Part shown: one piece after another, positions 53,937 through 62,893 of the stretch
How the letters are laid out: every line of letters begins with the position of its first letter
Position numbering within the stretch: the stretch's first letter is position 1
Assembly: GCF_013284245.2 (NCBI RefSeq)
Contig: NZ_CP085876.1
Location: 5,110,001 to 5,174,000 of the forward strand
DNA length: 64,000 nucleotides
DNA from: Brevibacillus sp. DP1.3A
GTDB lineage: Bacteria; Bacillota; Bacilli; Brevibacillales; Brevibacillaceae
Direction of reading: 5' to 3'
Notes under the pieces: model-generated
Told to the model about the DNA's origin: nothing
Seen by the model: the letters and a program-made list of their open reading frames with translations, nothing else
Databases searched by the model: none
Position numbers and translations under genes: made by a program

Positions 53937-54596
53937 TCACTCAACACCTAACCATTCCTTGTAATCTTTTGCCCATTTTTGCAAGTCATTGATGAACAGG
54001 CTGGCGTGATATCCATCACAAACCGCATGATGGACTTGTAAAGAAACAGGCAATAACGTTTTGCCTTCTTGCTCGAAATACTTTCCACTTGTAATGATTG
54101 GCAGCAAATACCGCCCATCTCCCGAAATATTCAGATTAAACCCACTGAAGCTAACCCAGGGAATACACGAGACTGGGAAAGTATAAGGGGGTTCCAGTTC
54201 TTTCGCCACAAGACCTTTGTTGTTCCCGTACTGTTTCATATCCGCTACGTAATTTTGATAAAACACATGGAACTCGTCAGCGAAATCCGTCCACATCGTA
54301 GAAAAAGTTTGATCATCCTGATGAAAAAAAGTATAGCTGGGTATCATACTCTCCCAATAGCCCAACTCGCCATCTGTATGAAAGGAAGTCCGAAATTCGC
54401 GATGCGCATTGACAACGTTCGTCACCATATACAGAAAAGCCGGGTACAGCTTCAACCCCTTTTGCCGTAGAGCGGGGAGCAATTCCGTTATATCAATGTT
54501 GGCAGTCATACTGAAGGTGCAATTTACTCGGTTCAGATAATGCTCGAAATAAGACCTTCTGCTCCAATTATCTAGATCGATTCGCTGAAATTTCAT
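53937..54596 (-). CDS. cat: Chloramphenicol acetyltransferase, type A
   Basis: A 219-aa CAT. Conserved features are RSYFEHYLNRVNCTFSMTANIDIT, the trimer-core FPVSCIPWVSFSGFNLN, and the active site HHAVCDGYHASLF with catalytic His near residue 190. It inactivates chloramphenicol by acetyl-CoA-dependent O-acetylation. The gene is AT-richer than neighbours. The RBS AGGAGG is locked in a hairpin that ribosome stalling on an upstream 9-codon leader is expected to open (54605-54661). Confidence 0.95.
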   Translation of the reverse strand: MKFQRIDLDNWSRRSYFEHYLNRVNCTFSMTANIDITELLPALRQKGLKLYPAFLYMVTNVVNAHREFRTSFHTDGELGYWESMIPSYTFFHQDDQTFSTMWTDFADEFHVFYQNYVADMKQYGNNKGLVAKELEPPYTFPVSCIPWVSFSGFNLNISGDGRYLLPIITSGKYFEQEGKTLLPVSLQVHHAVCDGYHASLFINDLQKWAKDYKEWLGVE

Positions 54597-54604
54597 TGGA
54601 TATC

Positions 54605-54661
54605 CCTCCTAAAATCGAAAACATCATGATTTTAGGAGGTGATTTTGCGTGTCCTTTTCAT
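54605..54661 (-). promoter_or_regulatory. cat translational attenuator (leader plus RBS-masking hairpin)
   Basis: On the minus strand, CCTCCTAAAATC (54639-54628) and GATTTTAGGAGG (54616-54605) are perfect 12-bp complements with an 11-nt loop. The second arm holds the cat RBS. A 9-codon leader ORF ends inside the first arm. This is the same layout as cat-86, where chloramphenicol stalls a ribosome in the leader and frees the cat RBS. Confidence 0.9.
54632..54661 (-). CDS. cat leader peptide, 9 codons
   Basis: ATG at 54661 reads MKRTRKITS, then TAA, with GGGG 8 nt upstream as a modest RBS. The cat-86 leader is MVKTDKISS, of identical length and with the same Lys, Thr, Lys-Ile and final Ser positions. 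The stop lies in the left arm of the attenuator hairpin, as required for the stalling model. Confidence 0.85.
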   Translation of the reverse strand: MKRTRKITS

Positions 54662-54802
54662 AACACCATCCCCTTCTCCAATCCTGCCTTACCCCTCCAG
54701 CATACCATTTGCATCCCTTCCTGACATCAGCCTGTGTATAGCTGAAATGTTTAAGTAGAAATAGGGAAGGGAAAAGGAAATCGATGGTAAAGGAGGAACA
54801 TG

Positions 54803-55630
54803 ATGAAAAATATGATATTATGCGTAGCTCTTTTCGTTTCTATTCTTTTTTCAACTCCCGTGCCTGTACAAGCCAGTCAGTTCAGCGATATCCCGGATGG
54901 ACATTGGGCTCGGGAATCGGTTGATTTCATGGTGAAAAAAGGTGTTTTAAGCGGCTATTCCAATGGAGCCTTCAGACCGAATGAGGCGATTGACAGAGCC
55001 GAGTTAACTGTTATGGTTCATAAGTTGTTTAATAAGCTTCGTCCGAATCTCAACAAAGAATCCCCCGTGCAGAAAATACAAAAGTTTGAAGATGTCCCCA
55101 AAAGCCATTGGGCCTATCAGCCATTGATGGAAATGTACGACGCAAACTCATTTGGTGTTGTAGATTGGGACTGGGACAAAGTTTACATTTATCCCGAAAA
55201 AAAGGTAACACGCTGGGATGCTCTGTACTTCTTCCAATCGTTTTTTGGTGAAAAGATGTATCAAATGCCTGACGATCAAGTCTTGCCAATACTTGCAGAA
55301 ATTGACGACATTACCATACAGTCGTTTGATTCAACTGGGTACTCAACGCGTTATCCTGGTTCACGTGCTGTAGATAAAATTGATGACGGCGAATACACGA
55401 TTAGCTATAGTCACCTCGACACTGGAGAACTCATATTTGCCAACGGTGACATTGACACATTAAAAGCATATGCACTCGCATGGCTCGTCGGCAACGACAT
55501 TATGAGTACGTGGAAAAACCAATTGGAAATACACGATCCACTCACACGAGCGGAGGCCGTGGTGATGCTACACCGTACTTACAACATCTTATTAGCGGAC
55601 GGTTCTCTCTCAACTTATACGAGTAAATAA
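54803..55630 (+). CDS. Secreted S-layer homology (SLH) domain protein
   Basis: Signal peptide at 1-23 (ILCVALFVSILFSTPVPVQA), then SLH repeat 1 (FSDIPDGHWARESVDFMVKKG, VLSGYSNGAFRPNEAIDRAELTVM), a second divergent SLH-like unit (FEDVPKSHWAYQPLMEMY), and a C-terminal ending like a third (GNDIMSTWKNQLEIHDPLTRAEAVVML). Paralogue of the gene at 13083-13943. ATG 54803 is better spaced from GGAGG than ATG 54800, 3 bp before it. Cell-wall attachment is expected. Single gene with terminator. Confidence 0.87.
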   Translation: MKNMILCVALFVSILFSTPVPVQASQFSDIPDGHWARESVDFMVKKGVLSGYSNGAFRPNEAIDRAELTVMVHKLFNKLRPNLNKESPVQKIQKFEDVPKSHWAYQPLMEMYDANSFGVVDWDWDKVYIYPEKKVTRWDALYFFQSFFGEKMYQMPDDQVLPILAEIDDITIQSFDSTGYSTRYPGSRAVDKIDDGEYTISYSHLDTGELIFANGDIDTLKAYALAWLVGNDIMSTWKNQLEIHDPLTRAEAVVMLHRTYNILLADGSLSTYTSK

Positions 55631-55651
55631 TCCTCTCCCAAACTCTCATTG

Positions 55652-55688
55652 TAAAAAAGGAGCCCTCCCATTTGGAAGGCTCCTTTTC
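55652..55688. terminator. Bidirectional terminator
   Basis: AAGGAGCC and GGCTCCTT arms with A6 and T4 flanks between the convergent SLH and VOC genes. Confidence 0.82.
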
Positions 55689-55700
55689 ACCAATTGCCCC

Positions 55701-56117
55701 TTACTCCATCTGCATTTTGCTCATATCCATATACAGCACATTCCACCGATGACCATCCAAATCAGCGAAGCCCGCTCCGTACATTCCCGGACCATGCTCC
55801 CGCGGTTCACTGAAAACAGTGCCCCCAGCCTCTACCACCTGACCCACCAATTCATCCACTTCTTCTCTGCTCTCAGCATCGATCGAAAACAACACTTCCG
55901 TTCCGCGCTTCGTATCTGCCAGCTCATTTTGCGTAAACGATTGGAAGGTAGCTTCCGGGAAAAGCATCACTAGGAGGTTTTTCTCACCAATCACCAAGCC
56001 CGCTACATCTTTGCTGTTCTCATGGCGAGGATGAAAAGAGAATCCGAGTGCGGCAAAAAACGTTTTGGACTTTTCGAGGTCCTTGACAGGCAAATTGATC
56101 CAAAGCTCTTTTGTCAT
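55701..56117 (-). CDS. VOC-family protein, 138 aa
   Basis: Glyoxalase-type protein beginning LWINLPVKDLEKSKTFFAALGF and ending FADLDGHRWNVLYMDMSKMQ. Paralogue of the protein at 27529-27945, with the same length and the FQSFTQNELADTKRGTEVL block. RBS AAAGGAGAAATTCCC. Single gene, function unknown. Confidence 0.85.
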   Translation of the reverse strand: MTKELWINLPVKDLEKSKTFFAALGFSFHPRHENSKDVAGLVIGEKNLLVMLFPEATFQSFTQNELADTKRGTEVLFSIDAESREEVDELVGQVVEAGGTVFSEPREHGPGMYGAGFADLDGHRWNVLYMDMSKMQME

Positions 56118-56333
56118 GGGAATTTCTCCTTTGCGTTTTGGTTGGATGATGCTTGTTATTCTCCTTTAAGAATAGCAGAATCATGCTCGAAGGCTTCTTC
56201 CCGATTGCTATTATTAGTCAAATCGTTCATTCGTATTATCCGATATTGACACTCGGAATTAGAACCGATAAAGTATTGGATAAACTTGGTTGTACAAGCG
56301 CGAAAATTCAAAAAATATTAATGAGGTGGGCAC

Positions 56334-57071
56334 ATGGCAAACGATTTGATTCAAGCAATTACCCTGTTAAAACAAAAAGAATGGGTCGATCTCACGCACA
56401 CATTCGGTCCAGAATCTCCGCACTTCCACGCCTTTGACGCCGCCGAATTCCAAACGCTGTTCACACATGACGACGGCTTCTTTGCCCAGCGCTTCTCTTT
56501 TCCTGGACAGTACGGTACGCACTTGGATGCACCGATTCACTTCGTGCGCAACAAGCGTTACTTAGACGAGATCGAGCTGAAGGAGCTCGTATTGCCGCTC
56601 ATCGTCATCGACAAATCAAAAGAAGCCGAAGCCAACAACGACTATTCGCTTTCCGTGGGAGACATTTTGCATTTTGAAACCGAGCATGGTCAAATCGAGA
56701 GCGGCTCCTTCGTCGCCTTGCGCACAGATTGGAGCAAGCGCTGGCCAGATGTGGATGCCTTCAACAATAAGGATGCAGATGGCAATAATCACGCTCCTGG
56801 CTGGTCTTTGGAGGCTTTAAAATTTTTGTTCGAAGAAAGACAAATCAAAGCAGTCGGTCACGAAACCTTCGATACGGATGCGACTATCGATTACCGGAAA
56901 AACGGAGCGCTTTTGGGTGAATATTTCGTGCTCGATCAAGACACCTATCAAGTTGAGCTGCTCAAAAATCTCGATAAGCTCCCAGCAAAAGGTGCTGTCA
57001 TTGTAAACATTACACCGAAGCCTGAAAAAGCCTCCGGGTTTCCTGTTCGTTCGTTTGCGATTTTGCCTTAA
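56334..57071 (+). CDS. Cyclase / kynurenine formamidase-like hydrolase
   Basis: A 245-aa member of the Cyclase (PF04199)/KynB family with the metal motif YGTHLDAPIHF (family HGTHxDxPxH) near residue 65, DLTHTFGPESPHF at the start, FVALRTDWSKRW and VGHETFDTDA. It hydrolyses amides such as N-formylkynurenine in characterised members; there are no tryptophan-degradation genes nearby, so the substrate is open. RBS GAGGTGG 6 nt upstream. Confidence 0.85.
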   Translation: MANDLIQAITLLKQKEWVDLTHTFGPESPHFHAFDAAEFQTLFTHDDGFFAQRFSFPGQYGTHLDAPIHFVRNKRYLDEIELKELVLPLIVIDKSKEAEANNDYSLSVGDILHFETEHGQIESGSFVALRTDWSKRWPDVDAFNNKDADGNNHAPGWSLEALKFLFEERQIKAVGHETFDTDATIDYRKNGALLGEYFVLDQDTYQVELLKNLDKLPAKGAVIVNITPKPEKASGFPVRSFAILP

Positions 57072-57074
57072 ACA

Positions 57075-57134
57075 CAAAGCCGAGGAAACGCCAGGTATCA
57101 TCACCGATCACCTGTCTTCCACTCGGCTTTTCTT
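57075..57134. terminator. Bidirectional terminator
   Basis: AAAGCCGAG and CTCGGCTTT arms with a 37-nt loop that has its own small dyad (CAGGT/ACCTG), between convergent genes. Confidence 0.75.
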
Positions 57135-57145
57135 CTGAAATTGCC

Positions 57146-58177
57146 CTATGTATCCAACGAGGATTTACGGATAACAGCTACACTGGACTCCCTTACAATC
57201 AGCCGCGGCTCGAACTGTACGCGTTCGTACGCCCCTGCCCCTTGCTCTCGAATCCGTTTCAGCAAAAGCTCAGTCGCCAGCCGTGCCACCTCTTCTCCCA
57301 TGATCGAAACAGAACTGATCTGCGGAGTCGTTATCGTCGTCCACACATTGTTGTCAATTCCCACGACCGCGACATCTTCTGGCACGCGGACTCCCAGCTC
57401 CTTGAACCGATTCACGATCCCGATTGCCACCATGTCATTGACCGCATAGATGGCATCCGGCATGTTTTTCAAGCTAAAAAAGTAATCAGCAGCACGAAGC
57501 CCCGTCTCAAACGAGAAGTCCTCACCAAAATACACTAGCGAAGGATCGACGTGCTGAAGCGAAGCCTCATAGGCAAAATACCGCTCCTCGATCTTGTCCT
57601 TCGGCGCGCCTGCGTAAGCAATTCGCGTACGGCCAATTTTGATTAGATGCTCCATGACGAGTCGACCTTCTTGACGGGCCATGCTAACCACATCTGCTTT
57701 CACATTGTCCTCGAGCTTTTTCCCATAGTTAATAATCGAAACCGGAACACTCGCTTTGTTAATCATCTGGACCAACGTCTTCGGATAGGCGAGCGGCATG
57801 ATAATCAGCCCGTCTACATGCAGCTTTTTGACCTCACGCACAGTCTCAAGCTCCATTCGGGCATTTCCTGCTGTATTAATTTGTACGACACGGTAGCCAT
57901 GCTGCTTGGCCGCTTGCTCGACTGACCAGGCGATATCTGGAATAATTGCATTTCGAATGTCAGGAACAGCCAGTGCGATTTGATAGGTTTGGCGCACCTT
58001 TAGACTTTGTGCAGAAGTGTTCGGAATAAAGCCCAGCTCGTCGATCACCTGCAAAATCAACGCTTTCGTCTTAGGACTGATCCCCGCGCTGTCATTGATG
58101 GCTCTCGATACTGTTGCGATTCCTACGCCAGCCTTCTTCGCAACGTCTTCTATTGTCACTTTATTTTTTGTATCCAA
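57146..58177 (-). CDS. LacI-family transcriptional regulator
   Basis: LacI/GalR-type protein of 343 aa with N-terminal HTH (DVAKKAGVGIATVSRAI), hinge, and periplasmic-binding-like effector domain (YQIALAVPDIRNAIIPDIAWSVEQ, GLIIMPLAYP and GIDNNVWTTITTPQISSV). I chose TTG 58177, which has GGAAAGGAAAG upstream and gives the standard length; there is no ATG before the HTH. It is divergent from the dehydrogenase gene, whose promoter contains a LacI-type palindrome. Confidence 0.9.
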   Translation of the reverse strand: MDTKNKVTIEDVAKKAGVGIATVSRAINDSAGISPKTKALILQVIDELGFIPNTSAQSLKVRQTYQIALAVPDIRNAIIPDIAWSVEQAAKQHGYRVVQINTAGNARMELETVREVKKLHVDGLIIMPLAYPKTLVQMINKASVPVSIINYGKKLEDNVKADVVSMARQEGRLVMEHLIKIGRTRIAYAGAPKDKIEERYFAYEASLQHVDPSLVYFGEDFSFETGLRAADYFFSLKNMPDAIYAVNDMVAIGIVNRFKELGVRVPEDVAVVGIDNNVWTTITTPQISSVSIMGEEVARLATELLLKRIREQGAGAYERVQFEPRLIVRESSVAVIRKSSLDT

Positions 58178-58411
58178 CGCCTTGCTTTCCTTTCCATATC
58201 GGAATCGTTTTCTATGTTTCCGAGCTAAAATGTGTTTTCCTACCGCTATTATAGCATACACAAAACCAATGGTAACGAGGCGTGGCCAAAACAAAGCAGA
58301 CAACTCCGCACCTGTTGCACAACACGTATACATCTTCTCAACTTAGCGAGAATCAGCATCCTCTCCTCAACCAATTGCACACCATCTCAAACTCTTTCCT
58401 AGGAAATCAAA

Positions 58412-58440
58412 TTGACAAGACGCCAAACTTATGACATATT
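58412..58440 (+). promoter_or_regulatory. Promoter of the dehydrogenase gene
   Basis: TTGACA (58412-58417), 17-bp spacer, CATATT (58435-58440). Confidence 0.7.
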
Positions 58441-58446
58441 ATTTCC

Positions 58447-58458
58447 GGAAACGTTTCC
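58447..58458. promoter_or_regulatory. LacI-family operator / cre-like palindrome
   Basis: GGAAACGTTTCC is a perfect 12-bp palindrome at the expected transcription start. LacI-family operators have a central CG. It could be the site of the divergent LacI protein or a cre site for CcpA. Confidence 0.75.
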
Positions 58459-58513
58459 TATTTTTCTTGCTGAATTTCATATAGAATCCAATTCGAACGA
58501 GGAGATGGCAGAT

Positions 58514-59566
58514 ATGAAAGCATTACGTTGGCACGGTTTGAAAGACCTCCGTTTGGAAACCATTTCGGAACCGATTGCGTCCAAAGGTAAAGTGAAAATC
58601 AGAGTCGAGTGGTGCGGTATTTGCGGAAGCGACTTGCACGAATACGTGGCTGGCCCGATCTTCATCCCACAGGGAGCTGAACATCCACTTACAGGCGAAA
58701 AAGCCCCGATCGTAATGGGGCATGAATTTTCCGGACAAGTAGTGGAAATCGGGGAAGGCGTGAACACCATCAAGGTTGGGGATCGCGTCGTTGTCGAGCC
58801 GGTTTTCGCTTGCGGAACATGCACTGCGTGCAGACAAGGCAAATACAATCTTTGTGAAAAAATGGGCTTCCTCGGTTTGGCTGGCGGTGGTGGCGGCTTC
58901 TCGGAATACGTGGCTTGCGATGAGCACATGGTCCACAAAATCCCAGACAGTCTCTCTTATGAGCAAGGCGCTCTTGTCGAGCCATCTGCCGTAGCCCTTT
59001 ACGCAGTACGTTCGAGTCAGTTGAAAGCCGGCGACAAAGCTGTCGTATTCGGCGCCGGTCCTATCGGCCTGCTTGTCATTGAAGCACTGAAAGCAGCAGG
59101 TGCGGCTGAGATTTATGCAGTGGAGCTGTCCCCTGAACGTAAAAACAAGGCAGCTGAGCTGGGCGCCATCGTCATCGATCCGAAAGAATACGACGTAGTC
59201 CAGGAAATTCACAACCGGACAAACGGCGGCGCAGATATCGCCTTTGAAGTCACAGGCGTGCCTCCTGTCCTCACGCAAGCCATCGAATCTACCAAAATCG
59301 CTGGACAAATCATGATCGTCAGCATCTTCGAAAGAGAAGCGTCAATCAAACCGAACCACATCGTCATGAAAGAACGCAACATGACAGGCATCATCGGCTA
59401 CCGCGACGTATTCCCTGCTGTCATCAGCCTGATGGAAAAGGGCTTCTTCCCAGCGGACAAGCTGGTCACCCAGCGAATCAAGCTCGACGACATTGTGGAG
59501 CATGGGTTTGAAGCACTGCTAAAAGAGAAAAACCAGGTGAAAATTCTCGTTAGCCCGAGAGCATAA
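58514..59566 (+). CDS. Zinc-dependent alcohol dehydrogenase, 2,3-butanediol dehydrogenase-like
   Basis: Medium-chain dehydrogenase of 350 aa. Catalytic zinc Cys in CGICGSDLHEY near residue 37 and GHE in MGHEFSGQ; structural zinc in CGTCTACRQGKYNLC; Rossmann motif GAGPIGLLVIEALKAAG. HEYVAGPIFIPQGAEHPLTGEKAP is typical of (R,R)-butanediol dehydrogenase. I chose ATG 58514 (GAGGAG 10 nt upstream) over 58505. Controlled by the divergent LacI protein by inference. Confidence 0.87.
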   Translation: MKALRWHGLKDLRLETISEPIASKGKVKIRVEWCGICGSDLHEYVAGPIFIPQGAEHPLTGEKAPIVMGHEFSGQVVEIGEGVNTIKVGDRVVVEPVFACGTCTACRQGKYNLCEKMGFLGLAGGGGGFSEYVACDEHMVHKIPDSLSYEQGALVEPSAVALYAVRSSQLKAGDKAVVFGAGPIGLLVIEALKAAGAAEIYAVELSPERKNKAAELGAIVIDPKEYDVVQEIHNRTNGGADIAFEVTGVPPVLTQAIESTKIAGQIMIVSIFEREASIKPNHIVMKERNMTGIIGYRDVFPAVISLMEKGFFPADKLVTQRIKLDDIVEHGFEALLKEKNQVKILVSPRA

Positions 59567-59586
59567 GCGAAAACGATTCCATAAAT

Positions 59587-59637
59587 AAAAAAACGGAGAG
59601 AAAGCAGGGTTACTTCCTGTTTTCCACTCCGTTTTTT
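59587..59637 (+). terminator. Terminator after the dehydrogenase gene
   Basis: AAACGGAG and CTCCGTTT arms with a nested GAAAGCAGG/CCTGTTTTC stem, then T6. Confidence 0.85.
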
Positions 59638-59639
59638 CT

Positions 59640-60007
59640 CGTTACTCTCTTCGATTTTTAACCTTGGGGTACCACCGATAAAACGCGGATTTCGTACGTT
59701 ATCAAGACCTAAATTTTATAATGTCATAAAAAATAAAGGATGTTACATATTAGTCATGTATAATATGTAACATCCTTTTACTTGTTGTTAAACAAACGCG
59801 CCCGATTGTTGAAGATCGTTATTGAACTAATGCCCCCGTTAGCTGAACAAGATAATTATATAAAGTACTGTTAACTTTTTTAATGAAAATTTCGGAACTG
59901 TAATATTTGATTTACTTCACCAATTTGTGGGTTCTACCATTCTTCTCTATCATGATTTTCCATATAAAATTGTTCAACAACACTGACAATCATAGTTAGC
60001 TAATTAT
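59640..60007. other. Gene-free AT-rich stretch at the island boundary
   Basis: No ORF with RBS. The base composition drops sharply here. It contains an 18-bp perfect inverted repeat (59735-59752 / 59761-59778) with 8-nt loop, followed by T6 on the minus strand, which may terminate the serine hydrolase transcript. A GGTACCACC at 59667 is reminiscent of a T-box core, but nothing else supports that. Confidence 0.6.
59735..59778 (-). terminator. Long hairpin, probable terminator of the serine hydrolase transcript
   Basis: AAAGGATGTTACATATTA and its exact complement form an 18-bp stem, with ATTTTTTATG following on the minus strand. It lies 230 bp after the stop. An end of a small transposable element is the alternative. 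Confidence 0.5.
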
Positions 60008-61945
60008 TTATACAACAATAAAGAAATTCCATCCTATTAATAATGCAAATAATAAAGTTAACAAAGTAATTGTAAGAAAATAAAATACTTTACGTTTTTT
60101 AGAACTTACTATTTTTCTCATATATTTGATAGAGAAGAAGGCTGCAATAACTGTACATACGAGTAAGGGATAATTCAGTAAAAGATGAGGTTTGACCTCC
60201 GCAAAGGTACGGAATTTATTCATCATAATTCTAGTAATACATATTAGATTGTTTAAAAAAGTTATTGTGCCACATAATATTAACATTGAATAGTAGAAAT
60301 TAAATCTTTTATCTTCTAATTCTAATTGTTTCTTTCTATTTTTAAATTTAAGAATGAGTAAAATCAGTGGTGCAATTAAGAAATACAGAGTTGTACTTAA
60401 TAATACTAAAACACTAGCAATTAAAACTGGGATTGTTCTATCAGGTGGTAGTTCAGATAAATCCATACCATGTCCTACAATTATCTGTTTCACTTTGCCT
60501 TCTTCCATTTTGAATTGTAAAATGGGATACGCATTTCTAAAAACAGGGAAATTTTCTTTAACAAGTTCATAATAATATGGTTTCGTCTGTACATAAGTAC
60601 CTTTATATTGCCCTAAACTCATTGTGATTTCATTTTTGTTCGTTGCACTAACAGTATATAAATTTTGATAATTTGCAAATTCTAAAAAATTTCCCTCTTG
60701 CCGTTGAAATGGAACATATTTTCCATCTACTTCATTTGAAGAAGGTAGTTTTAGATAAGGAACTTTACTCTCTGTATGCTTTTTACCAATTAACAATTCT
60801 TGTACTCCAAATAGAATGTCCATTTCAGCACTTGCATTTGTAAGGATTACAATTCCAAATCTTTCTTCAGGTACTATCGCAAATTGACTTGAAAATGTTG
60901 CAGTATTACCTCCATGACCAATAGTACGGTATTCTCCCACATATTCAAAAAAACCATGTGCCGTTCCAACCATTTCTCCATCTAAACTGTAACTTGGTGA
61001 AAACATAGTTTCTAATGTGTCTGAATTATCAAATAGTGGTGACTTTTGACCTTTTTCTGGAGTTATTGCAATTGCATATTTTGCCAAATCTTCTACCGTA
61101 CCGTTTATAGAACCTGCTGGATAATGAGAAACATATGACCAATTACCAAGTATGAAACCTCCTTCTGGATTTGGTAAATATCCCTTTGCTTTTGTTTCTA
61201 AAAGTTTTTTATTATCATCAAATGTTGTATTTCCCGTTGTATTATTCATCTCAAGTACATTAAATAAATGTTCCCGTTCATAATCATGAAATGGCTGTTT
61301 ACTTATACATTCCACTACATAACCAGCAAGAGATGCTCCATAGTTACTATACGAACTAGCTGTTCCCACTTTATAATACTGTTTAGATTTATCAAGTAGT
61401 AATGCTTCTTCAAGAGGGAATAATCCATCCTTTGAAAAAGCAATTGTATTAAAGGCGTAGTCTCCAAATCCAGCAGCATGATTCATAAGATCTCTCATTG
61501 TAACAGTTTGTTGGAAATTAAGTTTTTTTGCAAAGTCAGAAGGTAGATATGTTTTAATATCCTCATCTAAATCAAGTTTACCTTGTTCAACTAATTGCAT
61601 TGCAGATGTCCAAGTGAATAATTTACTTATGGATCCCCATTCAAAAACTGTCTTTGATGGATCAACTGAAATTTGCTTTTCAACATCCGCATATCCATAG
61701 CCTTTTGAGAGAATAATTTGACCATCTTTCACAACTGCAATTGCAGCCCCTGGTGTTGTTTTGTCTAAATACTTCGATACATATTGATCTATCTTTTCTT
61801 CCATCTCATTCAATGGAATACCCGAAGGTGTTTCCCCGTTAATTTTCTTTAATTCCGCTGCAAAACTAAGTTTTGTACTTAGTCCAAAAACAGTCAAAAA
61901 CATAATAATACTAACTGTTAATATCAATTCTATTCTTTTTATCAT
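60008..61945 (-). CDS. Serine hydrolase, class C beta-lactamase-like, with C-terminal membrane helices
   Basis: A 645-aa protein. Signal-anchor at 1-25 (LILTVSIIMFLTVFGLST). Beta-lactamase/PBP-like domain with SxxK as SISK in FEWGSISKLFTW near residue 106, YSN in ASSYSNYGASLAGYV and HGG in TIGHGGNTATFSS. A C-terminal membrane part has five helices (VLIASVLVLLSTTLYFLIAP and others). The class is called serine hydrolase/PBP4*-like; substrate unknown. AT-rich codon use unlike the flanking genes. Divergent from an HTH regulator, similar pairs occur in the Bacillus cereus group. Confidence 0.9.
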   Translation of the reverse strand: MIKRIELILTVSIIMFLTVFGLSTKLSFAAELKKINGETPSGIPLNEMEEKIDQYVSKYLDKTTPGAAIAVVKDGQIILSKGYGYADVEKQISVDPSKTVFEWGSISKLFTWTSAMQLVEQGKLDLDEDIKTYLPSDFAKKLNFQQTVTMRDLMNHAAGFGDYAFNTIAFSKDGLFPLEEALLLDKSKQYYKVGTASSYSNYGASLAGYVVECISKQPFHDYEREHLFNVLEMNNTTGNTTFDDNKKLLETKAKGYLPNPEGGFILGNWSYVSHYPAGSINGTVEDLAKYAIAITPEKGQKSPLFDNSDTLETMFSPSYSLDGEMVGTAHGFFEYVGEYRTIGHGGNTATFSSQFAIVPEERFGIVILTNASAEMDILFGVQELLIGKKHTESKVPYLKLPSSNEVDGKYVPFQRQEGNFLEFANYQNLYTVSATNKNEITMSLGQYKGTYVQTKPYYYELVKENFPVFRNAYPILQFKMEEGKVKQIIVGHGMDLSELPPDRTIPVLIASVLVLLSTTLYFLIAPLILLILKFKNRKKQLELEDKRFNFYYSMLILCGTITFLNNLICITRIMMNKFRTFAEVKPHLLLNYPLLVCTVIAAFFSIKYMRKIVSSKKRKVFYFLTITLLTLLFALLIGWNFFIVV

Positions 61946-62052
61946 TTTCGTATCCCCTCTTATAAAAGTATTAGTCTTAGATTAACGCCCTTAGAGAAAA
62001 GCTATAAAATCAATATCTTTAAGAGCATTTAACTCTGCTTAACCAAACTTCA

Positions 62053-62074
62053 TTATCGTTATCGATAATGATAA
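62053..62074. promoter_or_regulatory. Palindromic operator between the divergent island genes
   Basis: A 22-bp dyad built of TTATC units (TTATCGTTATC / GATAATGATAA), near-perfect, centred between the serine hydrolase and HTH genes. Probable binding site of the HTH regulator. Confidence 0.55.
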
Positions 62075-62154
62075 AGTAAAAGTTGAATGATTGCAATAAT
62101 TATTCTCATTATTTATAATAGGAATGAAAAACCGGATGAATAAGAGGGGATATT

Positions 62155-62700
62155 ATGGTCAATAAAGTTGATGTTTTAATGCATCCCGTTAGAATGAAAA
62201 TTTGCCAATCATTAATGAGAAATAAAGAAAATGGATTAACACCTTTAGAAATGGTCAAAATCATTAAAGATGTACCTCAAGCAACTCTATATAGACAGTT
62301 ACAAATTATGATGGATTCTGGAATTATTCACGTTATTAAAGAAAAAAAAGTGAAATCTGTTTCTGAAAAATATTATGCTTTAAAAGAAGATGAGGCTAGA
62401 ATCGATGCGGAGGAATGGAAAAAAGCATCGCAACAGCAGAAACTTGATTATGTTACTTACTACCAATTATCTCTTTTGTATCAATATCAAAGTTATCTTA
62501 AAAAATTAGAAGAGCAAAACAATTCAGAGGATAGTGCTACTTTTTCTTTAGCCGCGTTAACGTTAGATGATGAAAAATTCAATCAATTCCAAAATGAATT
62601 AAACGAATTAATTAATAAGTACTACCATAATACAAGTGAAAATAATGCAGAAGATACTCCAGTTCGAACAGTTGCTATTACAATTATTCCAGATGCTTAA
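62155..62700 (+). CDS. HTH transcriptional regulator (ArsR-like winged helix)
   Basis: A 181-aa protein with a winged-helix N-terminus (DVLMHPVRMKICQSLMRNKENGLTPLEMVKIIKDVPQATLYRQLQIMMDSGII, in parts: HPVRMKICQSLMRN and PQATLYRQLQIMMDSGII) and a helical C-terminus rich in Q and E. RBS GAGGGGA 5 nt before ATG. The palindrome upstream suggests it controls itself and the divergent hydrolase. AT-rich. Confidence 0.88.
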   Translation: MVNKVDVLMHPVRMKICQSLMRNKENGLTPLEMVKIIKDVPQATLYRQLQIMMDSGIIHVIKEKKVKSVSEKYYALKEDEARIDAEEWKKASQQQKLDYVTYYQLSLLYQYQSYLKKLEEQNNSEDSATFSLAALTLDDEKFNQFQNELNELINKYYHNTSENNAEDTPVRTVAITIIPDA

Positions 62701-62893
62701 GAGACAATAATGCCTCTTAAGCATCTAGCATTGCACCTTAGTATTCTACGTTCTTCTTCAGCTAGCCTGCCCCGTTACTTTAAGTACAAAACTTCACAAT
62801 CTCTTCTAAAATCTAACATAAATATCCAGTTTTCATTAAAGTGTTATTCAATTAAATGGCCCTTTAGTTGAATAAGGAGGGAACGATGTTCCC

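Noticed and set aside
59660..59700. T-box riboswitch core (GGTGGTACC on the minus strand)
   Set aside because: Only nine bases match. No specifier stem, no antiterminator and no tRNA synthetase or amino acid gene downstream on that strand.
62041..62080. Fur box
   Set aside because: The unit order is ATTATC-GTTATC-GATAAT-GATAA, a simple dyad, not the GATAAT-GATAAT-C-ATTATC order of Fur sites, and no iron genes are adjacent.
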